From RAM1 sp050247515 (lineage in GTDB: Bacteria; Pseudomonadota; Gammaproteobacteria; Burkholderiales; Burkholderiaceae_C), in the NCBI GenBank assembly GCA_050247515.1, contig JBFWUB010000027.1, positions 1-64,000 on the forward strand: a stretch of DNA of 64,000 bases, read 5' to 3'. The translations under genes and the position numbers were made by a program. Shown piece by piece: positions 36,856 to 45,814 of this stretch (position 1 is its first letter; each line of letters opens with the position of its first letter). The notes under the pieces are model-generated. The model was not told the origin of the DNA, searched no databases, and saw only the letters and a program-made list of their open reading frames with translations.

Positions 36856-39738
36856 ATGACCGACACCCTGCAGCAACCGGGCTTGAACAGCCTGCCCAAA
36901 TCTTTTGAACCCGCCCCGCTGGAAGCGCACTGGGGCCCCACCTGGGAACAACGCGGCTACGCCGCCGCCGGCCACCGCGGCACGGGCACCGCCAAAGCGG
37001 GTGAGCCGTCGTTCAGCATCCAGCTGCCGCCGCCCAACGTGACGGGCACCCTGCACATGGGGCATGCGTTCAACCAGACCATCATGGACAGCCTCACGCG
37101 CTACCACCGCATGAAGGGCTTCAATACGCTGTGGGTGCCGGGCACCGACCACGCCGGCATCGCCACGCAGATCGTCGTCGAGCGGCAGCTGCAGGAACAG
37201 AAGGTCAGCCGCCACGACCTGGGCCGCAAGAACTTCGTCGCCCGAGTGTGGGAATGGAAAGAAAAATCCGGCAACACCATCACCACCCAGATGCGCCGCA
37301 TGGGCGACAGCGTGGACTGGCAGCACGAGTACTTCACCATGGACCCCAAGCTGTCGGGGGTGGTGACGGAAACCTTTGTGCGGCTGTACGAGCAGGGCCT
37401 GATCTACCGCGGCAAGCGCCTGGTCAACTGGGACCCGGTGCTCAAGACGGCCGTGAGCGACCTGGAGGTGGAAAGCGAGGAGGAAGAAGGCTTCCTGTGG
37501 CACATCAGCTACCCGCTGGTGGAAGGTGGCGGCGTGCTGACAGTGGCCACCACGCGGCCCGAGACCATGCTGGGCGACGTGGCCGTGATGGTCCACCCCG
37601 AGGACGAACGCTACAGGCACCTGATCGGCAAGCTGGTACAGCTGCCCCTGTGCGACAGGACCATCCCGGTGATTGCCGACGACTACGTGGACAAGGCTTT
37701 TGGCACCGGCGTGGTCAAGGTCACGCCCGCGCACGACAACAACGACTATGCCGTGGGCCAGCGCCACAAGCTGCCGATGATCGGCGTGCTCACGCTGGAC
37801 GCCGCCATCAACGACAACGCCCCAGCCAAATACCGAGGCATGGACCGCTTTGTGGCGCGCAAGGCCGTGGTGGCCGACCTGGAGGCCCTGGGCCTGCTGG
37901 TGGAAACCAAGAAACACAAGCTCATGGTGCCGCGCTGCGCGCGCACCGGCCAGGTCATTGAGCCCATGCTCACGGATCAATGGTTCGTCGCCATGACCAA
38001 GGTGAGCGAATCTGACCCCACGGGCAAATCCATCGCGCAAAAAGCGATCGACGCCGTGCAGTCGGGCCAGGTGAGCTTCGTGCCCGAGAACTGGGTCAAC
38101 ACCTACAACCAGTGGATGAACAACATCCAGGACTGGTGCATCAGCCGCCAGCTGTGGTGGGGCCACCAGATCCCCGCCTGGTACGACGAAGACGGCCAGG
38201 TGTATGTGGCGCGTGACGAGGCCGAGGCACAAGCCAAGGCTGGTGCCGGCAAGAAGCTCACGCGCGACGAAGACGTGCTGGACACCTGGTATTCGTCCGC
38301 GCTGGTGCCGTTCAGCACCATGGGCTGGCCGCAGGTCGATGACAGCCCCACCAGCGACTACAACCTGTACCTGCCCAGCACGGTGCTCGTCACGGGCTAC
38401 GACATCATCTTCTTCTGGGTGGCCCGGATGATCATGATGACCACGCACTTCACGGGCCGCGTGCCGTTCAGGCATGTGTACATCCACGGCCTGGTGCGCG
38501 ATTCGCACGGCAAGAAGATGAGCAAGAGCGAAGGCAACGTGCTGGACCCGGTGGACCTGATCGACGGCATTGCCCTGGCCCCGCTGCTGGACAAACGCAC
38601 CACCGGCCTGCGCAAACCCGAAACCGCGCCGCAGGTGCGCAAGAACACTGAAAAAGAATTCCCCGACGGCATACCCGCCTATGGCGCCGACGCGCTGCGC
38701 TTTACCTTTGCCGCGCTGGCCAGCCTGGGGCGCAACATCAACTTTGACCCCAAGCGCTGCGAGGGCTACCGCAACTTCTGCAACAAGCTGTGGAACGCCA
38801 CGCGCTTTGTGCTGATGAACTGCGAGGGCCATGACTGCGGGCTGAAAGAACACACCAAGGCCGAATGCGCCCCCGGTGGCCCGTTCCACGGCTACATGCA
38901 GTTCAGTCAGGCCGACCGCTGGATCGCGTCCATCCTGCAGCAGGTCGAGGCCGAGGTGGCCCAGGGCTTTGCCGAATACCGGCTGGACAACGTGGCCAAC
39001 GCGATCTATGACTTCGTGTGGAACGAGTTCTGCGACTGGTACCTGGAAATCGCCAAGGTGCAGATCCAGACCGGCAATGAAAGCCAGCAGCGCGCCACGC
39101 GGCGCACCCTGATCCGCACGCTGGAGGCCATCCTGCGGCTGGCGCACCCCATCATTCCATTCATCACCGAAGAGCTCTGGCAGAAGGTGGCCCCGGTGGC
39201 CGGGCTGCCGGGTGAATCGGTCAGCATTGCCCGCTACCCCGAGGCCCAGCCGCAGAAGATTGACGAAGCGTCCATCGCCCATGTGGCAAAACTGAAATCG
39301 CTGGTGGACGCCTGTCGCAACCTGCGCGGTGAAATGAATGTATCCCCCGCCACGAAGCTGCCTCTTTACGTCGTGGGTGATGCAGACTTCATGCGCAGCG
39401 CGGCACCCGTGCTGCAGGCGCTGGCCAAGCTCAGCGAGGTGAAGGTGTTTGACGACGAAACCGCCTGGGCCGCGGCAGCGCAGGCCGCCCCGGTGGCCGT
39501 GGCGGGCGAAGCCCGCCTGTGCCTGCACATGGAAATTGACGTGGCTGCCGAGAAAACCCGCCTGGGCAAGGAAGCCGCCCGGCTGCAGGGCGAGATCGCC
39601 AAGGCCAACGGCAAGCTGTCCAACGAAGCCTTCGTGGCCAAGGCACCGCCGGCGGTGATCGAGCTGGAACGCAAGCGCGTGACCGACTTTGCCGCCACAC
39701 TGGCCAAGGTGCAGGACCAGCTCGCACGGCTGGTGTGA
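36856..39738 (+). CDS. valS: Valyl-tRNA synthetase
   Basis: A 960-residue class I synthetase. The HIGH signature appears as HMGH (PPPNVTGTLHMGHAFNQT), KMSKS as KKMSKSEGNVLDP, with an editing domain in between (about 200-400) and a C-terminal coiled coil (AAEKTRLGKEAARLQGEI). It charges tRNA with valine. It begins 9 bases after the DUF2783 stop, so it may share that operon's message; a own promoter is not evident. Confidence 0.97.
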   Translation: MTDTLQQPGLNSLPKSFEPAPLEAHWGPTWEQRGYAAAGHRGTGTAKAGEPSFSIQLPPPNVTGTLHMGHAFNQTIMDSLTRYHRMKGFNTLWVPGTDHAGIATQIVVERQLQEQKVSRHDLGRKNFVARVWEWKEKSGNTITTQMRRMGDSVDWQHEYFTMDPKLSGVVTETFVRLYEQGLIYRGKRLVNWDPVLKTAVSDLEVESEEEEGFLWHISYPLVEGGGVLTVATTRPETMLGDVAVMVHPEDERYRHLIGKLVQLPLCDRTIPVIADDYVDKAFGTGVVKVTPAHDNNDYAVGQRHKLPMIGVLTLDAAINDNAPAKYRGMDRFVARKAVVADLEALGLLVETKKHKLMVPRCARTGQVIEPMLTDQWFVAMTKVSESDPTGKSIAQKAIDAVQSGQVSFVPENWVNTYNQWMNNIQDWCISRQLWWGHQIPAWYDEDGQVYVARDEAEAQAKAGAGKKLTRDEDVLDTWYSSALVPFSTMGWPQVDDSPTSDYNLYLPSTVLVTGYDIIFFWVARMIMMTTHFTGRVPFRHVYIHGLVRDSHGKKMSKSEGNVLDPVDLIDGIALAPLLDKRTTGLRKPETAPQVRKNTEKEFPDGIPAYGADALRFTFAALASLGRNINFDPKRCEGYRNFCNKLWNATRFVLMNCEGHDCGLKEHTKAECAPGGPFHGYMQFSQADRWIASILQQVEAEVAQGFAEYRLDNVANAIYDFVWNEFCDWYLEIAKVQIQTGNESQQRATRRTLIRTLEAILRLAHPIIPFITEELWQKVAPVAGLPGESVSIARYPEAQPQKIDEASIAHVAKLKSLVDACRNLRGEMNVSPATKLPLYVVGDADFMRSAAPVLQALAKLSEVKVFDDETAWAAAAQAAPVAVAGEARLCLHMEIDVAAEKTRLGKEAARLQGEIAKANGKLSNEAFVAKAPPAVIELERKRVTDFAATLAKVQDQLARLV

Positions 39739-39749
39739 AGGACAAGCCT

Positions 39750-40766
39750 TCAGCGAATGACGAACTGAGGCTCCGTCGTGCGCCCGGCGCCGCCGCCCGC
39801 GGGCTCCAGTTCCATCGGCGCGCTGGTCAGTGAGTCCAGCGTGCTCATGCGCGTGGCGCTCAGGGCCTCGTGCACGCGGTGGGCCACATACCAGCTGGAA
39901 CGCAGGCGCGCCTCGCGCGTGTGCGAGCCAATACGCGGGGTGAGGAACAGGTTGTCGCGCTCGTGCAGCGGGGAGCCGCGCGAGGCAAAGCCGGCCTCGG
40001 CACCGTCCAGCATGCAGGCCTCGATGCGGCCATCCGTCAGGGCCTGGGCAAACGCATGGGGCTCGAACAGCGCCGAGCGGCTGATGCCCGCCCACAGCTG
40101 GCCCGGCTTGCAATGGGCCAGCACCTTGTCGTTGATGAAACCCTGGTAGCGCGACGCGTACATCACCTGCACCGACACGCCGTCGGATCGGGCCATCAGG
40201 TCCGACAGGCTCACAGGCTGCACACCCAGGCGCTGCCAGATGGGCGCGGTGTGGTGCACGGCGGGGTCATAGCCGATCAGGCGCGCGCCGAGCGAGGTGA
40301 GCATCAGCGCCAGCGCATGGGCGGCCGGCGCCAGCCCCAGGATGCCCACCACACTGCCATTGATCTCGCGGCCCAGGCGGATGTCGGCGTGGCGGTCGCC
40401 AATAAGGGCCGAGCCGATGCCGCGGCGGTACATCAGCAGCAGGCTGGCCAGCAGATATTCCGCGTTGGAACGCACGGTGGCCGTGCTGGCCTGGATCACG
40501 CGGATGTGCCGGTCTCGGCAGGCTTCAAGGTCGGTGTTGTCGGTGCCCACATGCATGCGGGCCACGGCGCGCAGGCGCGGCGCAAAGTCCAGGAATTCAC
40601 GGGTGACGGCCACCTTGCGCGGCAGGACGACGGCCTCGGCCTTGTAGACGGCCTTGCGCAGCGCGGCAGGGTCGGCGGCCAGCTCGGGACGGTACTCCAC
40701 CGAATGGCGCGATTCCAGCCAGGCCAAAGCCTCCGGTACCAGTCGCTCAAGAAGTAAGATGTCCAC
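39750..40766 (-). CDS. 2-Hydroxyacid dehydrogenase-like protein
   Basis: A 338-residue D-2-hydroxyacid dehydrogenase-fold protein: N-terminal RLVPEALAWLE, RMHVGTDNTDLEACRD, NGSVVGILGLAPAAHALALM, and the catalytic-region ISRSALFEP (Arg) and RIGSHTREA (His). The NAD-binding motif, normally GxGxxG, reads G-L-A-P-A-A, with two glycines replaced, so cofactor use may be altered. The substrate is not known. It is convergent with valS (11 bases apart) and divergent from galU. Confidence 0.8.
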   Translation of the reverse strand: MDILLLERLVPEALAWLESRHSVEYRPELAADPAALRKAVYKAEAVVLPRKVAVTREFLDFAPRLRAVARMHVGTDNTDLEACRDRHIRVIQASTATVRSNAEYLLASLLLMYRRGIGSALIGDRHADIRLGREINGSVVGILGLAPAAHALALMLTSLGARLIGYDPAVHHTAPIWQRLGVQPVSLSDLMARSDGVSVQVMYASRYQGFINDKVLAHCKPGQLWAGISRSALFEPHAFAQALTDGRIEACMLDGAEAGFASRGSPLHERDNLFLTPRIGSHTREARLRSSWYVAHRVHEALSATRMSTLDSLTSAPMELEPAGGGAGRTTEPQFVIR

Positions 40767-40848
40767 CAGCGCCTATCCTTGACAGAAGTATTCACTTACT
40801 GTTTGTTTCATTACGGCCACACTCTATCGAGATTAAATAGCAGCGTCG

Positions 40849-41745
40849 ATGAAAAAAGTCACAGAAATCAGCAAGGCCGTCTTCCCGGTTGCCGGCCTTG
40901 GAACGCGGTTTTTACCTGCCACCAAAGCCCAGCCCAAAGAGATGCTGCCCGTTGTGGACAGGCCGCTGATCCAGTACGCGGTGGAAGAAGCGTATGCCGC
41001 TGGCATACGGCACATGATTTTTGTAACGGGCCGCAATAAGCGTGCCATTGAAGACCACTTCGACACCGCCTACGAGCTCGAAACCGAGCTGGAATCCAGC
41101 GGCAAGCACGAACTGCTGTCGCTGGTGCGCTCGCTGTCCCCCGACGACATGGACTGTTCCTACGTGCGCCAGCCGCGTTCGCTGGGGCTGGGCCATGCGG
41201 TGCTGTGCGCCCAGCCGCTGGTAGGCAACGAGCCTTTTGCCGTGCTGCTGGCCGACGACCTGATGACCGGCGAAGGCGACGGCCCGGGTGTGCTGACGCA
41301 AATGGTCAGCGCATTTGGTCAGTTGCAGACATCTTTGTTAGCCGTGCAGGAGGTGCCGGCCGCCCATGTGCGCCGCTACGGCATCGTGGCCGGCGACGCG
41401 GTGGACGATCGCGTGATGCGCGTGCGCCAGATGGTGGAAAAGCCCGTGCCAGAGGCGGCGCCGTCCCGGCTGGGCGTGGCGGGCCGCTACATATTGACGC
41501 CGGCGGTGTTTGAGCGCATCCGCAACCAGCCGCGCGGCGCGGGCGGTGAAATCCAGCTGACCGACGGCATTGCAGGCCTGATGGACACCGAGGGCGTGCA
41601 CGCCTTTCGCTACGCCGGCAAGCGCTACGACTGCGGCAGCAAGGAGGGCTTTCTGGAGGCCACGGTGGAATTTGCGCTGCGCCACCCCGAGGTAGGCGCG
41701 CGGTTTCGCGCGTACCTGCAGGGCCTGGACGTTCAAGGCAACTAG
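40849..41745 (+). CDS. galU: UTP-glucose-1-phosphate uridylyltransferase
   Basis: A 298-residue enzyme making UDP-glucose. Signature FPVAGLGTRFLPATKA (about residues 11-26), KEMLPVVDRPLIQYAVEEA and LADDLM are present; length matches GalU. UDP-glucose feeds GalE (43575-44579) and the glycosyltransferases of the accessory locus. A TTGACA lies 70 bases upstream but no good -10 is spaced with it. Confidence 0.95.
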   Translation: MKKVTEISKAVFPVAGLGTRFLPATKAQPKEMLPVVDRPLIQYAVEEAYAAGIRHMIFVTGRNKRAIEDHFDTAYELETELESSGKHELLSLVRSLSPDDMDCSYVRQPRSLGLGHAVLCAQPLVGNEPFAVLLADDLMTGEGDGPGVLTQMVSAFGQLQTSLLAVQEVPAAHVRRYGIVAGDAVDDRVMRVRQMVEKPVPEAAPSRLGVAGRYILTPAVFERIRNQPRGAGGEIQLTDGIAGLMDTEGVHAFRYAGKRYDCGSKEGFLEATVEFALRHPEVGARFRAYLQGLDVQGN

Positions 41746-41754
41746 CGCCGGCGA

Positions 41755-41985
41755 TCAGCGCCGACGCAGGACGTGGATGAAATCCGCGCCCGTGGTCTGC
41801 TGCTCCACCAGCTCGTTGCCCGTCTGCTTGGCAAACGCCTGAAAGTCGCGCACCGAGCCCGCGTCGGTGGAAACCACGCGCAGCAGCTGGCCCGAGGCCA
41901 TGTCGGTCAGGGCTTTCTTGGCCTTCAGGATCGGCAGCGGGCAGTTCAGGCCACGCGTGTCCAGGTCTTTGTCTATTTGCATCAC
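41755..41985 (-). CDS. TusA-family sulfurtransferase
   Basis: A 76-residue sulfur carrier. The catalytic cysteine is in LDTRGLNCPLPILKAKKAL (Cys15), as in TusA/SirA. It passes persulfide sulfur to partners, for example in tRNA thiolation or sulfur trafficking. Its ATG overlaps the Nudix stop by 4 bases and it forms an operon with the Nudix gene and cysM. Confidence 0.9.
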   Translation of the reverse strand: MMQIDKDLDTRGLNCPLPILKAKKALTDMASGQLLRVVSTDAGSVRDFQAFAKQTGNELVEQQTTGADFIHVLRRR

Positions 41986-42521
41986 TCGGTCCTTGGGGAT
42001 TTGGGGAATTCCACGAACTGGGGGTTATACCCGCGCCCGCGCAGCCAGTCGGCCAGCGCATAGCCGGTGCCGGCGGGCCAGCACTTCGCGTCCTGGTAGT
42101 CGTACAGCCTGTATTCGGCCAGTTCGGGCGACAGCGCCACCTCGCCATCGGCCACCGCATGGTACGCAATGATCACCTGGTTCATGCGCTGGAAGTCATA
42201 CACGCCGATCAGGTTGAGCTCGGATGCATCGAGGTTGGTCTCTTCCTTGATCTCGCGCGCAATGCCGCCCTGGGGCGTCTCGCCCGCCTCCATGAAGCCG
42301 GTGATCAGCGCAAACATGCGCCCCGGCCAGGCCGCGTTGCGCGCCAGCAGGATCTGGCCGCGGTATTCAATGACGGCGGCCAGCACCGGCGTGGGGTTGT
42401 TCCAGTGCGTGAAGCCGCAGGCCGGGCAGCGCAGGCGCTGCTTTTCGCCGCCGTCTTCCATCTGGGCCAGCAGCTGCAGCGGCGTGGCACAGCTGGGGCA
42501 GAACCTGAACCCCGCCGTCAT
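41982..42521 (-). CDS. Zinc-ribbon Nudix hydrolase (NudC-like)
   Basis: A 179-residue Nudix protein. An N-terminal zinc ribbon (CPSC...CPAC, about residues 8-36) precedes the Nudix box GFMEAGETPQGGIAREIKEET. It resembles the C-terminal half of NADH pyrophosphatases but is shorter. A substrate such as NAD(H) or a related dinucleotide is likely but unproven. It overlaps cysM and tusA by 4 bases on either side. Confidence 0.85.
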   Translation of the reverse strand: MTAGFRFCPSCATPLQLLAQMEDGGEKQRLRCPACGFTHWNNPTPVLAAVIEYRGQILLARNAAWPGRMFALITGFMEAGETPQGGIAREIKEETNLDASELNLIGVYDFQRMNQVIIAYHAVADGEVALSPELAEYRLYDYQDAKCWPAGTGYALADWLRGRGYNPQFVEFPKSPRTE

Positions 42522-43432
42522 GCCGGGAACACACCCGTGGACAGGTACCGGTCACCCCGGTCACACACCACAAACACGATGGTGGCGTTGGTCACCTTTT
42601 TGGCCAGCTCCAGCGCCACCCAGCAGGCGCCCGCGGCCGAAATGCCGGCAAAGATGCCCTCTTCACGCGCCAGGCGGCGGCACATGTCCTCGGCGTCGTC
42701 CTGGCTCACGTAGGCCAGCTCGTCCACATAGCTGGCGTCGTAAATCTTCGGCAGGTATTCCTGCGGCCATTTGCGGATGCCCGGGATGCGGGAGCCCTCA
42801 TGCGGCTGCGCGCCGATGATCTGCACGGCCGGGTTCTTTTCCTTCAGGTAGCGCGACACACCGGTGATGGTGCCCGTGGTGCCCATGGCGCTGACGAAGT
42901 GTGTAATGCGCCCGCCGGTCTGTTCCCACAGCTCGGGGCCGGTGGTTTCGTAATGGATGCGCGGGTTGTCGGGGTTGGCAAACTGGTCCAGCACGCGGCC
43001 CTTGCCTTCGCGCTGCATGTTCTCGGCCAGATCGCGCGCGTATTCCATGCCGCCGCTTTTGGGCGTGAGCATCAGCTCGGCGCCAAAGGCCTTCATGGTC
43101 TGGGCGCGCTCGATGGACAAGTCCTCGGGCATGATCAGCACCATGCGGTAGCCCTTGATGGCGGCGGCCATGGCCAGCGCAATGCCGGTGTTGCCCGAGG
43201 TGGCCTCGATCAAGGTGTCGCCCGGCTTGATGTCGCCGCGCTCCTCGGCGCGCTGGATCATCGACAGCGCGGGCCGGTCCTTGACCGAGCCGGCGGGGTT
43301 GTTGCCTTCAAGCTTGCCCAGGATCACATTGCCGCGCTGGGCGTTGTCGGCGGCGCCGATGCGCTGCAGGGCGGCCACCGGTGTTTTGCCAATGGCGTCT
43401 TCAATCGTCGGGTAGTTCGTGCGCTTGGTCAT
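42518..43432 (-). CDS. cysM: Cysteine synthase B
   Basis: A 304-residue PLP enzyme that makes cysteine from O-acetylserine with sulfide or thiosulfate. The Schiff-base lysine is in NNPAGSVKDRPAL; phosphate-binding SGNTG and the CysM-type loop (MSFRPQ-like position) are in place. The ATG at 43432 (MTKRTNYP) is favoured over 43441. The start codon overlaps the -35 box of the divergent tRNA-Leu promoter. Confidence 0.93.
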   Translation of the reverse strand: MTKRTNYPTIEDAIGKTPVAALQRIGAADNAQRGNVILGKLEGNNPAGSVKDRPALSMIQRAEERGDIKPGDTLIEATSGNTGIALAMAAAIKGYRMVLIMPEDLSIERAQTMKAFGAELMLTPKSGGMEYARDLAENMQREGKGRVLDQFANPDNPRIHYETTGPELWEQTGGRITHFVSAMGTTGTITGVSRYLKEKNPAVQIIGAQPHEGSRIPGIRKWPQEYLPKIYDASYVDELAYVSQDDAEDMCRRLAREEGIFAGISAAGACWVALELAKKVTNATIVFVVCDRGDRYLSTGVFPA

Positions 43433-43452
43433 GCACGTCACTGTGCCATAAT
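43425..43452 (+). promoter_or_regulatory. Promoter of tRNA-Leu
   Basis: TTGGTC (43425-43430) and CATAAT (43447-43452) are 16 bases apart, with the tRNA 22 bases downstream. The -35 overlaps the cysM start codon on the other strand. Confidence 0.5.
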
Positions 43453-43474
43453 TTCCGGCTTGCTTCCTGACCCT

Positions 43475-43559
43475 GCCCGGGTGGTGAAATTGGTAGACGC
43501 AGGGGACTCAAAATCCCCCGCCGCAAGGCGTGCCGGTTCGATTCCGGCCCCGGGCACCA
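43475..43559 (+). tRNA. tRNA-Leu (anticodon CAA)
   Basis: An 85-base tRNA with CCA encoded. The acceptor stem GCCCGGG pairs with CCCGGGC, the D arm has TGGTAGACGC, the anticodon loop CTCAAAA gives CAA, the long variable arm fits a class II tRNA, and the T loop is TTCGATT. The 3' end is 15 bases from the galE stop, convergent. It marks the border between the core and the accessory glycan region. Confidence 0.96.
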
Positions 43560-43574
43560 GCGGTTGGCATCCCC

Positions 43575-44579
43575 TTATTTCAACGCCGCCTTGCTCTGCC
43601 ACAGCCACATGCTGTCGCACATCTCCTGCAGGCCGCGCGTGGCCTCCCACCCCAATACTTCCCTGGCCTTGGCCGGGTTGGCATAGCACGAGCCGACATC
43701 GCCGGCGCGGCGCGGCTTGATGTCATAGGGCACGGGCTTGCCGCTGGCGGATTCAAACGCGCGCACCATCTGCAGCACGCTGTAGCCCTGACCCGTGCCC
43801 AGGTTGATGGCGTGCCAGCCCGCCTGCTTTTGCAGAAACTGCAGCGCGGCCAGGTGGCCCTGCGCCAGGTCCATGACGTGGATGTAGTCGCGCACGCCGG
43901 TGCCGTCGGGCGTGTCGTAGTCATTGCCAAACACGCCCAGGCGCGGCAGCTCGCCACCGGCCACCTTGGCCACATAGGGCATGAGGTTGTTGGGGATGCC
44001 CTGCGGCTCCTCACCCAGCAGGCCCGAAGGGTGGGCACCCGCAGGGTTGAAGTAGCGCAGGCAGGCCACGCGCCAGGCCGGGTCTGACGCGCAGAGGTCG
44101 GCCAGGATTTCTTCAATGTGCAGCTTGCTGCGGCCATAGGGGTTGGTGGCCGACGTGGGGTGCTGTTCATCCAGCGGCAGGTACTGCGGCACACCGTACA
44201 CCGTGGCGCTGGAGCTGAACACCAGGTGGCGCACGCCGGTGCCCTGCATGGCCTGCAGCAGGCTCACCGTGCCCTGCACGTTGTTGGCGAAATAGTCGAT
44301 GGGCTTTTGCACAGATTCGCCCACGGCCTTGAGGCCGGCAAAGTGCACTACCGCCATACAGGCGTGATCGCGCAGCACCTGGGTCACGCGTGCGGTGTCG
44401 CGCACATCGGCCTCCACCAGCGTCACGGCCCGGCCGGTGACGCGCTGCAGCCGGCCCAGCACGTCGCGGCTGCTGTTGCACAGGTTGTCCAGCAGCACCA
44501 CATCATAGCCCGCAGCCAGCAGCACCACGGCGGTATGTGTGCCGATGTAGCCCGCGCCGCCTGTGAGCAGCACGTTCAT
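43575..44579 (-). CDS. galE: UDP-glucose 4-epimerase
   Basis: A 334-residue short-chain dehydrogenase-type epimerase. NAD motif TGGAGYIGTH (residues 6-15), the SSSATVYG serine region and YGRSKLHIEEIL (catalytic Tyr and Lys). It interconverts UDP-glucose and UDP-galactose for glycan synthesis. It is the last gene of a four-gene glycosyltransferase operon; its ATG overlaps the TPR gene stop by 4 bases. Confidence 0.95.
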   Translation of the reverse strand: MNVLLTGGAGYIGTHTAVVLLAAGYDVVLLDNLCNSSRDVLGRLQRVTGRAVTLVEADVRDTARVTQVLRDHACMAVVHFAGLKAVGESVQKPIDYFANNVQGTVSLLQAMQGTGVRHLVFSSSATVYGVPQYLPLDEQHPTSATNPYGRSKLHIEEILADLCASDPAWRVACLRYFNPAGAHPSGLLGEEPQGIPNNLMPYVAKVAGGELPRLGVFGNDYDTPDGTGVRDYIHVMDLAQGHLAALQFLQKQAGWHAINLGTGQGYSVLQMVRAFESASGKPVPYDIKPRRAGDVGSCYANPAKAREVLGWEATRGLQEMCDSMWLWQSKAALK

Positions 44580-45802
44580 TTGCGGCGGGCAGCGGTTTTT
44601 CTGGCTGCGGTTTTTTTGGCGACAGGCTTCTTGGCGACAGGCTTCTTGGCGGCAGGCTTTTTGGCGGCAGGCTTGGTCGCGGCGGGCGCCTTGGCTGCCG
44701 GCTTTTTGGCGGCAGGCCCGACCACCGGCTTTTTGGCCGTCGCAGGCTTGGCCGCGGGCGCCTTGGCCGCAGGCGCCTTCGCTGCCGGCACCTTGGCCGG
44801 AGGAGCCTTCTTCGCCGCAGCCTTTTTGGCGGGCGCTTTCGCGGCCTCCTGCAAGGCCAGCTCCACCGCGTCCAGGTTGGCCTTGGCGTCGGCATAGCCG
44901 GGGCGCAGCTTCAAGGCCTGTTCCAGGTGCTGGCGGGCCAGCGGCAGATCGCCCACCACGCGCAGCAGGTTGCCCAGGTTGTTGTGGGCCTCGGGCGAAT
45001 GGGGGTCAATCTGCAGCGCCTTGCGGTAGGCCGCCAGGGCCTCGTCGTTTTGCCCCAGGCGTTTGTGGGCCACGCCCAGGTTGATGTACGCAAACGAAAA
45101 GCCCGGCGCCAGCTTGATTGCACGCTTGTGAAAGCTGACGGCCTTGGTGAAGTCGGCCCGGCGCTGGAACAGCATGCCCAGGTCATTGAAGAACTCGGGC
45201 CGGTCGGGCGCCAGGATCACGGCCTTTTGCAGCAGCGGCAGCGCGCGGTCGTGCGCGCCCAGCTCCTGCAGCACCATGGCCAGCTCGTGCAGCACGTCGG
45301 CGTTGTCGGGCTGCAGCTTCAGCGCGCCGATGTAGGTCTTGGCGGCCTCCTGTACCTGGCGTGCGGCCATCAGCGCGCGGCCGTGCAGGATGAGCTGCTG
45401 CACCGGGGCCGGGCTGTTGACCAGCGGCACGATCTGCTTGATGCGCCGGTGCAGGTCTTCGGAATTGACCAGCCGCACCGCCTGGCGGTACGACTCCAGC
45501 GCGGCGCCCAGCTGGCCCAGCTCCTGCTGGGCCAGGCCCATCTGGGCCAGCACCGTGGCCTGCTGGGGCGGCGGCAGCTTGTTCTTGGCGCGCGACACCG
45601 ACGCCCAGATGCGCGTAAGCAGCTGCAGCGCCTCGCCCGGCTTGTTGGTGCGGTTGAGCACCATGGCCATGCCCAGCGCCGCGGCGGCGTTGCCGGGCTC
45701 GCGGGCCATGGCCTCGCGGTACAGCTGCAGCGCGGAGCCCAGGTCGTATTGGGCGAGGTGGGTACCCGCTTCCTTGAGCAGGGTGGGAATGGATTTGGCC
45801 AT
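44576..45802 (-). CDS. TPR protein with histone-H1-like Lys/Ala tail
   Basis: A 408-residue protein. Residues about 1-320 are tetratricopeptide repeats (GNAAAALGMAMVLNRTNKPGEA, LAYINLGVAHKRLGQNDEALAAY-type, PEAHNNLGNLLRVVGDL). Residues about 322-408 are a low-complexity tail of KKPAAKK and PAAK repeats ending TAARKTAARRK, like bacterial histone H1-like proteins. It is encoded between a glycosyltransferase and galE. TPR scaffolds often bind glycosyltransferases; the basic tail could bind nucleic acid or anionic glycans. Function is unknown. Confidence 0.85.
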   Translation of the reverse strand: MAKSIPTLLKEAGTHLAQYDLGSALQLYREAMAREPGNAAAALGMAMVLNRTNKPGEALQLLTRIWASVSRAKNKLPPPQQATVLAQMGLAQQELGQLGAALESYRQAVRLVNSEDLHRRIKQIVPLVNSPAPVQQLILHGRALMAARQVQEAAKTYIGALKLQPDNADVLHELAMVLQELGAHDRALPLLQKAVILAPDRPEFFNDLGMLFQRRADFTKAVSFHKRAIKLAPGFSFAYINLGVAHKRLGQNDEALAAYRKALQIDPHSPEAHNNLGNLLRVVGDLPLARQHLEQALKLRPGYADAKANLDAVELALQEAAKAPAKKAAAKKAPPAKVPAAKAPAAKAPAAKPATAKKPVVGPAAKKPAAKAPAATKPAAKKPAAKKPVAKKPVAKKTAARKTAARRK

Positions 45803-45814
45803 CGGGGCAGTTCC

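Noticed and set aside
36565..40113. A minus-strand open frame of over 1100 codons opposite valS
   Set aside because: It is antisense to valS with its intact HMGH and KMSKS motifs, and shows no domain.
40777..40848. TTGACA at 40779 as a galU promoter
   Set aside because: No acceptable -10 lies 16-18 bases downstream, so it is not listed as a promoter.
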